DNA of 64,000 nt from Nageia nagi (GCA_050084985.1 JBITNC010000001.1:144584001-144648000), one strand, 5' to 3'; counted from the first letter of the stretch, positions 43,987-55,517 are shown. Program-made: numbers and translations. Notes: a model not told the origin generated them from the letters alone.

Positions 43987-46900
43987 TCAAACTTCACTCC
44001 CCCTTGAGGGCAACTTCACCAACCCGAGAGAATCCCTAAGCTTGCTGAACTGAGCTTCAAGAAGGGGCTTGGTGAATAAATCAGTAGAGTTTACAGTAGA
44101 TGGACAATACTCCAAGTGTATGATGTCATCTAGAACCTTCTCCCTGATAAAATGGGCTTGGATTTCCACATGTTTGGTTCTCTGATGGAACATAGGATTC
44201 TTAGCCAAAGAGATAGCCGATTGATTGTCTGAAGAAATAAGAGATGGGCCATTTTGCTCATACCCAATTTCGTTCAGAAGATGCCTCAGCCAAATAGCTT
44301 CCTGGGCAGCAACAGACATGGCTTGATATTTAGCTTTGGTGGTAGAAAGAGTCACAGTAGGTTGCTTCTTGAAAGCCCAAGAGATAGCACCTGAACCAAT
44401 GCTGAACACATATGCAGAGGTTGATTTTCTGTCATCTCTATCTCCCCCATAATCAGAATCTGAGAACCCTGAGAGAACAATTGAGGGCACTTTGGAATAC
44501 TTAAGAGCAAGATCCTTTATCCCTGCCACATACCTCAAGATTTGCTTCACAGCATTGAGGTGTTCAACATATGGTTTTTGCATGAATCGTGCCATCAAAT
44601 TCACTACAAAGGTAATATCAGGACGAGAGATAGTCAGATACAGAAGACTACCGATCAATTGCCTATAAGCTGTAGCATCAGCCAACTGAGAATCTGAGCT
44701 CAGTGATACAACGATTCCAGGAGAAATAGGTATTGCAGCATATCTACACTCCTCCATTCCAAACTTTTGCAAGATGTGTGATATATACTTAGATTGACTA
44801 AGATAAGTACAATCTTTGTGTTGGTATACTTGCATCCCAAGATAGTAATGCAATAGACCTAGATTAGTCATTTCAAATGTTGCCTTCAGTTTGGATATGC
44901 ACTCTTAGATGATTTCAATATATTATTTCCAGTTATGAGAAGATCATCCACATAAAGGAGAATTAAGACCACGTATTTTCCTTGATTGAGTACATAGAGA
45001 TCTGAGTCAGAGAAGCACTTGGAAAAACCAATATCTGCAAAGAATCCTAAAATTTTCTTGTACCATGCTCTAGGTGCTTGCTTAAGTCCATACAAAGACT
45101 TCTTTAGCTTGCACACAAAAGACTCTTTACCTTCTGGAATAAATCTTTCTGGTTGATTCATGTAGATTTCTACATCCAAGTCACCATTGAGAAATGCACT
45201 CTTGACATCAAGTTGAAAAACTTTCCATCTTTGAGCTGCAGAAAGAGCAAGGATTATCCTGACAGTAGGCATCTTGGCCACAGGAGCAAAGGTTTCTTTA
45301 TAATCAATACCATATTTCTGAGCGAATCCTTTGGCCACTAACCTTGCTTTGTATTTTTCAATTTCTCCATCAGAATTGTACTTGACCTTGTATATCCATT
45401 TATTTCCAATCACATTTTTCTCATTGGGATAAGGAACCAAATCCCAAGTTTCATTTTTCATGAGCGCCTCATACTCAACTTTCATAGCTTCCATCAAACA
45501 CTCTTGCTTGGAAGCTTCTTTGAAGGTTGATGGCTCATTTGTATTATCAATTTGGGCAAATAAAGATTTATTCAAGGTCATACTCCTTGTAATTCTTTGA
45601 GATGGAGAATTTTGCTCTTATGGTGACTTCCTTACATTATCATCCAACCAATTAGGTGCAGGCGAAGAATCATCTGAATCAGACACCTCAGCATGAGAAG
45701 TCGTATCCTCAAAAAGTTCATTGAACTTGACATCCCTAGAAACAAAGACTATTTTATGGGATGAGGAGTAGAGCCAGTAACCTCTATGCTGATTATCATA
45801 CCCCACAAAGATGCATTTTTCTAATCTTTTATACAACTTCTTTCTTTTCTCTAAGGTAATGAAGGCAAATGCATCACAACCGAAGACCCTAAAGTGTGAG
45901 ATGTTAGGTTTCTTTCCTGTCCATGCTTCATACAGAGTTTTACCTTCAACTGCTTTAGTAGGACACCTATTTAGGGTGTGAATAGCAGTGTGAACAGCTT
46001 CACCTCATAAGAAACTAGGAAGGTTACCCAACATGCACCTTGCCATTTCCATAATGGTTTGATTCTTCCTTTCAGCAACTCCATTTTGTTGAGGGGTGTA
46101 AGGGATTGTGAATTGCCGCTTGATCCCATGTTTAACACAATAGTCGTTAAACTCATTGCTATTATACTCACCCCCATTATCAGATCTCAGCATCTTGATC
46201 TTAAAATCAGTTTGATTTTCAACAAGAGCCTTGAAGTCTTTAAACTTGTCAAAAGTTTGATCCTTGTGCTCAAGTAGATAACCAAATGTCATCCTGCTGA
46301 AGTCGTAAATGAAGGTCAGAACATAAGAAGCTCCCCCTAGAGACTTAGTCTGAAACGGACCCATCAAATCTGAATGCACAAGTTGAAGAGGACGAGTAGC
46401 CCGAGTTGCCTTATCTTTTTCAAACTTTTGCCTATTCATCTTTCCTAGAATGCACCTTTCACAGAGACCAATTGTGGGTGAAATATTAGGTAAACCTTCC
46501 ACAAGTTCTTGATTTTTCATATCTTGAATACTCTTGTGGTTAAGGTGCCCTAATCGTTGATGCCAAAGATTACCCTTTGAACAAACATTTGTAGCAAGAC
46601 ACATCTTTGAAGGAACTTGATCCATAATATAAAGGTCATCCTTTACTGATCCTTTCATCAAGGTGGCAAGTCCTTTCTCAACACACCAGGAGTGTGAGGT
46701 AAACTCAAATGAGTATCCTTTCCTTATAATCTGAATTACAGAGATAAGATTCATCCTTAGTTTAGGCACATAAAAGACATTATCAAGAACCTTTCCATGA
46801 ATCTTCACACTCCCTATTCCTTGAACATCAAGGACTGAATTATCAACTATCACAACTGCATCCTTATTGTACTTATAAAAGTTTTCAAACTTATCCTTTT

Positions 46901-47906
46901 CATAACACATGTGATTAGTGCATCCTGAATCAACAATCCAATCATTTGAAATAGTTTGAGTCACTGAGTAGTAGGCAACAGTAGCAACATGCTTGTTCTT
47001 CTTTTTATTATTGAAATTTTTCACATTTGCATTTCCCTTGCCTTTTTCAGCAAATTTCTTTTTACGACAATCATACTCTTTGTGACCAAAGATGCCACAA
47101 AAGTTACAATTTCCATCAAACTTTTCCTTAGGTTTTGGATTGCTTGATCCAGCTTTGTCATTCCTTTGCTTGAAGTTGCCATTATTGTTGCCCTTTTTCT
47201 CATGCTTTCTGAAGGTAAGTGAGGATTTGTTATCTTTGGATTTGTAATGATTGAACTTCTTCTTGAAAGGAGTTTTGGTTGCTCCTAGAGCAATGTGATT
47301 GTCCTTTGAAGAAAAGTTCAACATTTTCTTATTCAAAGTTTCCTCATGCTTCAGAAGGAGTCTAGAAAGGTTATCAAGAGAGATGACATCTTCTTCATCA
47401 TCGACCCTAGTTTCCATAACCGTGACAAAGTTACTGAACTTTGTAGAAAGGCTTTGAAGAATGATGAAGACCATGAACTCGTCATTGATCCAGTTGCACC
47501 CACAGCCAACCAGTTGTGTCCTAAGGTCAATGATTTTGGTCAAGTAAATAGAAGCACTTTCATCTTCACCTTGACGATATTGCAACAACTTTTGTAAAAT
47601 AGTGAACCTCCTTGAAAATTTTGACCCAAGGTAAATTTTCTTCAGCCTATCCCAAGCTTCCTTTGCTGATGTTGAAGAAGAGATCATGAGAAGTACGTCA
47701 TCTGAAACTGCATGATAAATCATTGAAGTTGCTAACTCATTCTTTGAGTTGTAGATTTCAAGAGCCTTCTCATCTGTAGGAGCGACCAAGTCTTCATTAA
47801 CTGTCTGCCACAGCTTCCTTGCTTGTAACTCAGCTTTCATACGAGGTTCCCATATGTCGAAGTTGGAACCGTCGAGTATATGCTTGGGTATGAAGGTTTC
47901 AACCAT
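43987..47906 (-). pseudogene. Copia gag-pol polyprotein of element B (two stops, one frameshift)
   Basis: From ATG at 47906 (MVETFIPKHILDGSNFDIWE) the frame runs to 46005. Gag has the UBN2 core (SAKEAWDRLKKIYLGSKFSR) and zinc knuckle CNFCGIFGHKEYDC. Protease: NDWIVDSGCTNHM. Integrase: HQRLGHLNHKS and CERC, then D in HSDLMGP, D in LRSDNGGEY and E in GVAERKNQ, so the HHCC and DDE residues are intact. Reverse transcriptase: [32 protein letters not shown] and LLYVDDLLITGNN. RNase H: SGFSDSDYGGDRDDRKSTSA, CPSTVNSTDLFTKPL. Breaks: TGA near 46004 in the place of Trp (SFL*GEAV), TAA near 45617, both in frame, and a 1-nt frameshift near 44885 after the YVDD region. The element could not make the whole polyprotein but may be recently silenced. 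Confidence 0.93.
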
Positions 47907-50900
47907 TGCTACACAAAAGTAAATAAGCAAGAAGAATGAATAAATTTCTAGAATTTACCATCTATACAAATCAAACATTGATAAGTAAACATGTCCCACA
48001 TGTGCAAACTTATAAACCAAGATCCGTAGAAGGATAAAGTTGAGGTTGTTTTCTTGTATAGAATTAGGCCTTCACCTGGATGCCCGCAAAGTGGAGCCCA
48101 AGTACTACTAGTCTTCAACCAGTTCACCTTGGTCAGTAATATACTCTCTCAAGGAGAAGTACCAACTATTTTCCAAGGATCCGACGTATCTTGGACCGGC
48201 CATTTTAATTATCTTGTTTAAGGTTTTCAAGTTTTCCTCCTAGGTTATCAGGATAATCCCTCAATGGACGTGCGGACATGTGGTATCACTACACACATGT
48301 CTGTCCACCTAATAGAGTTATGTCCAATCCAATAGAGGTCTTAGGGGCAATTAAGATGGATTTACCACCACTTGGTTCTTCAGACTAAAAAGGCTCTAGT
48401 CTGCCCTGTCCTCCCCTCGTGGCTCCCCAAACAAGTCATGTTGTGGAAAAGTACGTGCGGATGTGTTCATTTTAGGGGTTACTTTCAATATTTTGCATTT
48501 TGCAAGTATAAAGCAATTATGCAAAAATATAAAGTAAAGTATTAAAAATACATCATCCACAAGAACTTGAAATATAAGAGTCCAATGGGTTTTGTACTAA
48601 CCCCTAAAGGACATTTTTACATTTTGCATACTTGCTCAAGTTCATAAATTCATTCAACACTTTAATGAATTTAAAAAGGCTAAGTCCTACTTAGCATTAA
48701 TCCATAAGTTAAAAAATTAAACATACATTATTCCATAACTTAAAAATTAAGTAATAAACATGCATCATTTATTTTATTAAAAATGCATTATTTAACTTAA
48801 AAATTTTAAGTACTAAGCATGCTTTATTCCTACACAAGATTAAGAGGCATGCATTACAAATTTAGCATGCAAGATCTAGATAAAGTTTTAAGTAAAAAAC
48901 TATACAAATTTCCCCCTTTTTTTTACTTAAAGTTTTATCCCTAAAACTTGTATGCTAAAAAAAAATTGTCTTTTAAGTATGCATTTATATTTTAAGTAAA
49001 AAAAAAATCCCTTGTTTACTTAAAAAATAGCATAGGTTTCCCTTTTAGGAAACATGAAATCATTAAAAAATACTTAGGTAAAAAAAATCCCTTAAAGTGT
49101 TAATGTTACACTAATATTTATCATTTTACCTAAGTAAATTGCCAAACTTAAAAGTATTTAAGGCAAATAAAAAAAATATACTCCTAAAGAATTAACTTTA
49201 TTTGCCACATTTTTCTAAAAAATTGGATAGCATTGAAGAGTAATGATGTATCTACTTACTTTAAAGTATTATAGTCATCATGAAAATGCTTAAAGTTGGA
49301 GTATAAGTACTTCTAAGTGCATTTAATAGGAACAAATGACATGTAAGCAAGCAAAAAATATTAAATGCCTACCAAAAAGTATACGTTTGCTTCTAGAGAG
49401 CTTGCAAGTATTAATGAAAAAGAAAGGAGACCTATGCATAGTTAATGCTACTTTTACCTAAGCACTCAAAGTTATAAATGCTTTTAGGTAAGAAAAATGG
49501 CTACCCTTCCCTTACCAAGAAGGAGTAAACATTGCTTTGCATGTGCATTTAAGAATATGCAAGTAGTCAACAGAAAAAAAAAAATTAAATGCACAAAGAA
49601 AAAAAAGAAACCTCCAACTTTATTCTAAGACAAGGAGGGCAATGTCAAGGAGAAGATGCAGAGGGAGGAGAAGAGGGTTGCATTCGGTTGTGGAGCGGCG
49701 ACGGTAGAGGCAACATTTGGCAGAGATTTGCCTGTGTTTTCCTTGTTGGAAGCCATCTAATGAGGGATCTGCAGAGGCCAGTTTGGGAAGGACATGAGGG
49801 TAGAAACAAGCAAGGTGATCGTATTCAGAGCAGACCCATAGTCGATTGATTGTTCACAGATCAAGTCATCATCTGGGAACTGAATCTGAACGTGCACCGA
49901 TAGGAGAGCTTATAAGTCTAGTTGGACACAGATTTTGGCATAGGATGTAGATTTACATTCCCAGGTCTTGTCAGAGGCAAATAGGTACTTGCCAAAGGCA
50001 TCGCCTACTAATTCAAAGACCTTCTCATACTAGTATTCGCGAGGGAAATCAGGCAAGTGAACCCAAACTGGGGCAACTGTTGGGAGCTCCTCGCTTGGTT
50101 TGAAACTAGGGTGCCATGGCTTCATGAACAAACTTGATCATCCATAGAACCATGGCCCTCCCTGGAAATGAGGTTTCGATCTTCGATAGTGGAAAAAAGC
50201 ATGCAGTACATTAGGAGTTCAGTTAGTACGCTCTGCATGGGGTAGGCAGCTTCCATGGGCTCACTACTACTAACTGCTAGCACCAAGGGAGAGAGGAGGT
50301 CTCTGCCAAATGCAAGGGTCATGATTCATCAACCGTCTAGTGGGGCCAGTGGCCAGGCCTCCAATATTGCCATCCATGCGAAAGAGATACTTAAGACAAG
50401 GGAGAGGCTCAATGGGCTGTATGCCAAACATACTGAGCAGAGCCTTTCAATGTATCCATTTTGTGCATATCCTTCGAGCATTGCAGTCCATAGACTACAT
50501 CTTAACGAGGCATTTTGTGTTCCTCCACATTTTTAAAATTGTTTTTATATATAAATATATATATAAAGTTACAAATAAAAAAAATTGAAATTTCTCCCTC
50601 TCACAAAAGAAATTACCCATTTTTATTAAAAAAAGGTTAAAAAAAAAATTATCTTCTCCATAAGATAGGAAAAAAAAATTCCTAAACTTAATTTTTGTAT
50701 ACTATCCTCTTAAATAATGAGCAAATAAGCAATTTGCAAAAAAAAGCTATTCACAAAAGAGGTTAGTATCAAAAATTGTTAATCATATTTAGCTCAACAA
50801 TAGTCAACATATAGCACACAATATGTTAGTAGTAAAATACAATTATTCAATAATTAACCAAGAAGGTAAAAAATGTATACCTTCTATTATGTTTTACCTC

Positions 50901-50978
50901 AACAATGTAAGAAGATGAGAAATGGAGACCTCCAAATTGAAGAAGTTTCAAAGAATGTTGAAGGAGCTTCCACACCAA
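47907..50978 (-). other. Leader of element B
   Basis: Includes a block (48050-48260) homologous to the leader of element A, a long A-rich region (48480-49590) and, in 49600-50330, a LINE ORF1 relic. The leader is 1.4 kb longer than that of A, mainly because of that relic and its flanks. Confidence 0.7.
49600..50330 (-). mobile_element. LINE ORF1 (DUF4283-type) relic inside the leader of element B
   Basis: The minus strand reads GPWFYG, stop, SSLFMKPWHPSF, KPSEELPTVAPVWVHLPDFP, YEKVFELVGDAFGKYLFASD and KTWECKSTSYAKICVQLDL. This is the plant LINE ORF1 DUF4283 pattern (RPWFFG---L-L--W-P-F-P, PVWVRLP-LP-E-W-------IG---G-----D, YARICV-LDL). A few stops interrupt it (for example TGA for Trp after FYG). 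It is in the same orientation as element B, so it may have been carried along by B or inserted into it. Confidence 0.8.
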
Positions 50979-50990
50979 GCTCTGATACCA
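50979..50990 (-). other. Primer-binding site of element B
   Basis: Minus strand TGGTATCAGAGC, two bases inside the 5' LTR. It is complementary to the 3' end of initiator tRNA-Met. Confidence 0.9.
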
Positions 50991-50992
50991 AT

Positions 50993-51482
50993 TGATGGAA
51001 TTAGTTCTACACTAATCCTCAAGGTCCAAGACTATAGGAAACTTTAATCATTCAACATCTACAAGCTAATAACACCATTCACACAAGATAACACCAATAT
51101 AAGTGGTTCCTCCCTCCTTGGGAGTACATCCACAACTAGATCTCAATTCTCAAACTATGCACCCTCTTACTACAATTCCTTTCTCTCCTACACAAATTAG
51201 TAGAGTAATCTTACTCAAAATCTAAGTTATATTACAAGAGGAGAGGCCCTCTATTTATAGCATGAGAGCACCTCCCTAACCTCCCTTTAACCCAAGGGTA
51301 AGGTTAGGGTTACAATAAATATATTACCTAACTTTAACCTACCAACTAACCACTTGGTAAGGTCAAAGTTTACATAATAAAGAATTCAATTAATCCCTTA
51401 AGGTATCTAAATATCCTTTAAGTGATTAATTGAATTTACAAGGAGTTTAGATATTCACAATATTTCATTACAAATTCTAACA
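50993..51482 (-). repeat. 5' LTR of element B
   Basis: 490 bp with TG...CA ends. It contains a TATAAATA-type box on the minus strand (tgctataaatagagggcc, about 51253-51270), consistent with an LTR promoter. Confidence 0.9.
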
Positions 51483-51564
51483 AAAATAGTACATAATAGC
51501 TTAAAATTGAAAAAAAAATATACATATTTTTATGTGATTTACCTCACAAGACCTCTATGGAGTG

Positions 51565-51576
51565 GCTTTGATACCA
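51565..51576 (-). other. Primer-binding site of element C
   Basis: Minus strand TGGTATCAAAGC, one base different from that of element B, two bases inside the 5' LTR of element C. Confidence 0.85.
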
Positions 51577-51578
51577 CA

Positions 51579-52106
51579 TGAATGAGTTAAAGGATTCTTT
51601 AAAGTCCACCCAAGATCACCTTGGATGTAATCTTCCTAATCTTAAGAACACATAGAACATTCACACAAAGAGAACTCAAACATGTATAGTGGTTCCTCCA
51701 TTATGAGAGTACATCCACTTGAACCATATTTTCTATTATTTCTCATAAGTGAACTCTCCTACAAATTCTTAAGAATTCTTCTACAAGAATTCTCCTATAA
51801 AATTCCTACAACTCTACAAGACTAGCATTTTCATGCTTCTCCAAGTGTGTAGTCTCAAGGAGAGGGCCCTATATTTATAGGCCAAAATCTTCCCTTGGAT
51901 CACCCTATTAACCATTGTACAAAGTCATGACATGCATCACCTTTTTACCCAAGGGGCATGCTCATGAGATGGAGTGTAGGACAAATTACATGTGGGACAA
52001 GTTACATTATCATATTCACTAGATACTTAAGGTATTTAGGGATACCCTTAAGTATTAAGTGAATTACATTAGAAGACCTTATAATAATGCATTATAAATT
52101 CTAACA
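51579..52106 (-). repeat. 5' LTR of element C
   Basis: 528 bp, TG...CA, followed on the outside by the target duplication GCATA (52107-52111). A TATAAATA-like box appears on the minus strand (ggcctataaatatagggccc, about 51868-51887). Confidence 0.9.
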
Positions 52107-52151
52107 GCATACTCTTACTAATTTTAGCTACTTTCCTTTGTAATTCATCTC

Positions 52152-53080
52152 TCATTCAATTGATGACCTTGACAGGCTGTAGTTTGATGATTCCTTAGAG
52201 TCCTCCTTGGTCACTACCTTTCCTTTACATCCAAAGCTTTGACAACTTGCTTCTACATCCTTGTTTCTCCATCTCTTGTATTTTTCATTCCCAATTGGGG
52301 TGTCAAATTCCTCAAAAAACTTATCCACCTCCTCCTTCGATAATAAATTTTCTGAGTCACCCACCCACCCTTGCTTCTTCACCACATGCTTGACCATAAA
52401 AAAAACATACCCTGATGTAGAGTGAATTTCATTCTTCCTTTCTAAAAATCCTCGGTTGATTTCTCCAAAAAAAGGGGGATATTCACTCATTTTTTTCACT
52501 GAATGTGATTCAAGATAGCTAGATGGTAACCCTGCACCCAAGTCATTTAAGAGCCTAGAGTGATGTATCCCATCATAGTCTTGATAACCTTTGGTCATGG
52601 TTGGGAAATACCTTCACGTAGAATGAACTTCCCATCCTACACTATCTTCTTGCCCTTCACAAAAAAATCTAGCTTAATAAGTTATGGATGTTTATCCCTC
52701 TAGATTTTCAAACCATCATTTGGGAGGCTTGTTATCTTAGCTAACAACTCCATGGTGATTTTGAAGGAGAAGTTTCCAACTAAAACACACCCTTCCACCC
52801 AACTACTTACCATTTGGTGTGTCACATTCACATCAAATCCTTCGAAGAGCTCTAAGAATCCCATATACCCAGCACTGGCTAACACTACCTTAAAATCATC
52901 ACTCACTAATAGTTTGGTCAACTCTGATCTCAAATTCTTATGCCCACTCTCCAGGCCATTAGCCCTTCCTTCTTCCATGAGAACAATAGCTTGTTGCATA
53001 AGATCTCCTCTTCTACTCCACTCAATTGGTGACGAAAATAATCTTGCAGGTTCTCCTAAATCATGGAGCAATTCCTCCAA
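52152..53080 (-). pseudogene. Broken ORF of an unidentified mobile-element-like family (copy 2)
   Basis: Minus-strand frames 53080-52700 and 52598-52152, plus intervening shifted pieces, form one decayed coding region. Segments: MEELLHDLGEPARLF, LLVSDDFKVVLASAGYMGFL, DVNVTHQMVSSWVEGCVLVG, ITMELLAKITSLPNDGLKI, then TMMGYITLGS, YHLAILNHIQ, VNIPLFLEKS, LHQG and FFMVKHVVKKQGWVG. I do not recognise a characterised domain, but the order (I-YITL, LNH, NIP-FL, HQG, MV-KHVV) resembles that of copy 1 at 3788-4850. At least five stops or frameshifts. It lies between element C and psbR. Confidence 0.5.
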
Positions 53081-53521
53081 CTACCTTATAAATCAATCCA
53101 TATCTATGCATGCATCATTACCTGCATCTCCATCTAGATCCTCTGGGACTCATTTCATGTGATCCAACACTTGACAAGACTTCCCAAGCCTTCGATTGAT
53201 TTCAAAGCTCCAAATGGACTCAACTCCTCCCTCGTGTTGATCTCAGTCCACCTTATCACTAACACATCCATAACACTCACAGTAGCATGTCCCAAGATCT
53301 ATAAGTCTTTTGGACATTCAAATTTCATAGGATTTATAAATTATCACATAGAAAATACAAAGTTCTAATCATGTAATTGCTAGAAGAAATTTATATCCAC
53401 AAAAAATGTGTTATGTTAAAATTGATTAATGAGAAAAACCTAGCTACTTAACATGATATAATATGATAATAAAATATGTGAAGATTATAAGTGTATGTAC
53501 ACGCCCCCTCTCCACCCACCC

Positions 53522-53523
<2 letters not shown>
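53081..53523. other. Non-coding stretch upstream of the AG microsatellite
   Basis: No recognised gene. A plus-strand frame (52752-53162) is the antisense shadow of the ORF-family copy. Confidence 0.35.

Positions 53524-53613
<90 letters not shown>
53524..53613. repeat. (AG)n microsatellite, about 45 units
   Basis: An uninterrupted AG run of about 90 bases, 1.1 kb upstream of the psbR start. An uninterrupted run of this length is expected to be highly polymorphic. Confidence 0.97.
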
Positions 53614-53616
<3 letters not shown>

Positions 53617-54510
53617 GTGAATTATATACTAATTCTAGAAATGCTACATGAATTTTCAAGATAACAATTTCAAGAAAAAAGGCTTAGCTCTAAGCCTACT
53701 AAATATATACATGTTTTGATTTGTTTAATAATTTAGAATTATATAAAAAAATAAAAAAAAAAATCAATCTAAAAAACTTATAATAACAAGTATAAAATTC
53801 CAAATATATCTAATCATGTTAGGGGATTGAGATGAGTGAGTACTTGAAAACTCTCAAGTTGAAAAAGAAAAGTCCCAAATTTAAAATTCTCCCCCTCCAC
53901 CATGCCCCCCGCCCCCCATGGCCCCCACCCTGCCCACATGTATGTGAGTATGTTAAATATAGTTGATAGTTTCTAATTAGTGTGGATGTGATTGAGTGCA
54001 ACTCTTGAATGACTTTGACGACAAAGAACTCTATAAATAGAGACTCTAAATCCAAAATTTTACTCATCTCTTTTTAAAAAAAAAAAAACTCCAAATACCA
54101 TTAACCAAATAAAGAAAAAACAAATAAAATAATAATATTAGTATTTTTAGATGTCTACAAACCTACTACTTCAATTACATAAGCAAACTATTCAAAAATG
54201 TTATAATTAAAATAAAAAAAAATCTCATATAGAACACACAAACCATACATAAGGAAAAGCAAATCTACAAAAAGATAATATAAACTTATAGACCAATAAT
54301 TATGAGGGGAGTTGATGAGAGAATGAGTTGTTAAAACTCTCAAGTGGCAAAAAAGAGACCAAACCCAATGTTCAAATCTCTTCCCTTCACATGCAAATAG
54401 TGCCCTTGATCCTTTTTGAAATAGTTTACCAACACCCAAAAAAAAAAAAAAAAAAACTTATATAGTGACAAACTACATATATGTCACCTTAACTAATTGA
54501 AAAGTCTGAG
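53614..54510. other. Upstream region of psbR with a diverged direct repeat
   Basis: The segment 53820-53925 (gatgagtgagtacttgaaaa, ctctcaagttg, tcccaaatttaaaattc) has a diverged counterpart at 54303-54415 (gatgagagaatgagttgtta, ctctcaagtgg, aaacccaatgttcaaatctc). The first copy ends in a C-rich run (accatgccccccgccccccat, about 53898-53918). An A19 tract lies at about 54437-54456. No gene. Confidence 0.5.
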
Positions 54511-54560
54511 CTTATCTTCTACACTTTTTCTACTTAATTGTTGGATTCTCGGTGGATAAG
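54511..54560 (+). promoter_or_regulatory. Possible light-responsive I-box elements upstream of psbR
   Basis: GATAAG (the core of plant I-boxes) is present at 54555-54560 and in reverse as CTTATC at 54511-54516, 156-205 bases before the start codon. I-boxes are common in promoters of photosynthesis genes, which suits psbR. No convincing TATA box was seen at a normal distance. The hexamer is short, so this is suggestive only. Confidence 0.3.
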
Positions 54561-54715
54561 ATTTGGGTGATCCACACCCTTCGACGAGGATTGCATTCTG
54601 AAGGCCACTAAGCTCCCACATCGCATCCAACAGAAAAAAATAAGTCCCCGAGCTCGAAAGCCTTCTGAACATTATTGAGAATTGCATATTGGACTCTGAT
54701 CTCCATCAGGAAGGC

Positions 54716-55517
54716 ATGGCTTCTTTCGCAATGGCTGTAGTTCCTTCATCAGGCTTGACCAAATCAGCACTTGCAGGAACTAGAGTTCATGGTCTTCCCT
54801 CTTTAAGCCCATCTAAGGCTACTACCCGCAGATCTCTCATTATGCATTCTCTCAAACGGAAGATCGTTACAGATCAACCATTAGGACCTTGTGGGGACTG
54901 CAGCTTCCCTGAAGGAAAAGATGCTTCTGGAAGAGTTGCCAAGGTGTGTATCGTCTATCAATCTATATACCATATCAGGGAAGTGTAACTCTTATCTGAA
55001 ATCAACTGCAGATTCTATTCTCAAAAGTTTTGTAATAATGTATAAAGATTGTTGTATGATTTATTTGTACAACCAGAGTAAATTTACTATAAGGAACTGG
55101 CTTAATTTTCTAGAGCACCCTTAATCTCAACGTTCTAGTAGTAGGACTCCATTTGAGAATTGCAGTCTAATGTGATATAATTGATGGTGTGCTACTGTCA
55201 TAATTATTATCTCAGGGTAAGGGTGTATACCAATTCACAAACAAGTATGGTGCTAATGTTGATGGGTACAGTCCTATATATGACCCAAAGGACTGGTCTG
55301 CCTCTGGTGATGTCTATGCTGGAGGTATGTCCATAAGCATTATTAACCTCTTCATATTTTTTAAAACATCAAGGATTAGAACCAAGCCATTAAGCAATAC
55401 CTAATGTGGTAATATCATGCAGGGAAAACTGGTCTGTTGATATGGGCAATAACGTTGGCAGCACTTCTTGCAGTGGGTGCCTTCCTTGTATATAGCACGA
55501 GTGCCTTGTCTAGCTGA
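54716..55517 (+). CDS. psbR: Photosystem II 10 kDa polypeptide PsbR (complete, three exons)
   Basis: Exons 54716-54943, 55216-55324 and 55423-55517 join with GT/AG splice sites to 143 codons and TGA, close to the usual size of 140 or so. PsbR is a nuclear-encoded thylakoid protein that helps attach the oxygen-evolving complex proteins, notably PsbP, to photosystem II. The first 45 residues or so are Ser/Thr/Ala/Arg-rich ([20 protein letters not shown]) and act as a chloroplast transit peptide. The mature part shows the family core [43 protein letters not shown], then one transmembrane helix ([20 protein letters not shown]) and the end STSALSS. I chose ATG 54716 because it opens this transit peptide. 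Introns are 272 and 98 bp, very short beside the neighbouring gene. A Cys pair (residues 59 and 62) is present in the lumen-exposed region. No defects seen. Confidence 0.96.

Larger units (their letters stand above)
42767..51482 (-). mobile_element. Element B: nearly intact Ty1/copia retrotransposon nested in C
   Basis: LTRs 42767-43231 (3') and 50993-51482 (5'), TG...CA on the minus strand; PBS TGGTATCAGAGC at 50979-50990; polypurine tract ATTAAGGGGGAG next to the 3' LTR. The leader is 3.1 kb, gag-pol 3.9 kb (47906-43987) and the 3' untranslated region 0.75 kb. It sits in the interior of element C, 97 bases from the C 5' LTR. Insertion was into an A-rich site (A runs on both sides), so a target duplication of 4-5 A is likely but not provable. 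Gag-pol has only two stops and one frameshift, the fewest of any element here. Confidence 0.93.
38716..52106 (-). mobile_element. Element C: copia-family LTR element without gag-pol, host of nested insertions
   Basis: LTRs 38716-39256 and 51579-52106 are direct repeats, each TGAATGAG/TGAAGGAG at the left and TTCTAACA at the right (TG...CA). Outside them GCATA stands at 38711-38715 and 52107-52111, a perfect 5-bp target duplication. The minus-strand PBS TGGTATCAAAGC lies at 51565-51576 and a purine tract at 39257-39264. Element B (42767-51482) and solo LTR D (41838-42335) sit inside. Removing these leaves about 3.1 kb of interior with no gag or pol, although a relic of the pol-end/purine sequence persists near 39865-39890. 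C therefore seems a non-autonomous derivative of the same family as A and B. Confidence 0.88.

Noticed and set aside
43987-47906. Treating the copia polyprotein as a host gene
   Set aside because: Domain order, LTRs, PBS and purine tract show it is a retrotransposon.
53463-53659. Open frames over the AG microsatellite (poly Arg-Glu or Ser-Leu)
   Set aside because: The frames exist only because the dinucleotide repeat has no stops.
54689-54715. Extended PsbR start upstream (MDSDLHQEG...)
   Set aside because: The first codon would be TTG; the ATG at 54716 opens a normal transit peptide.
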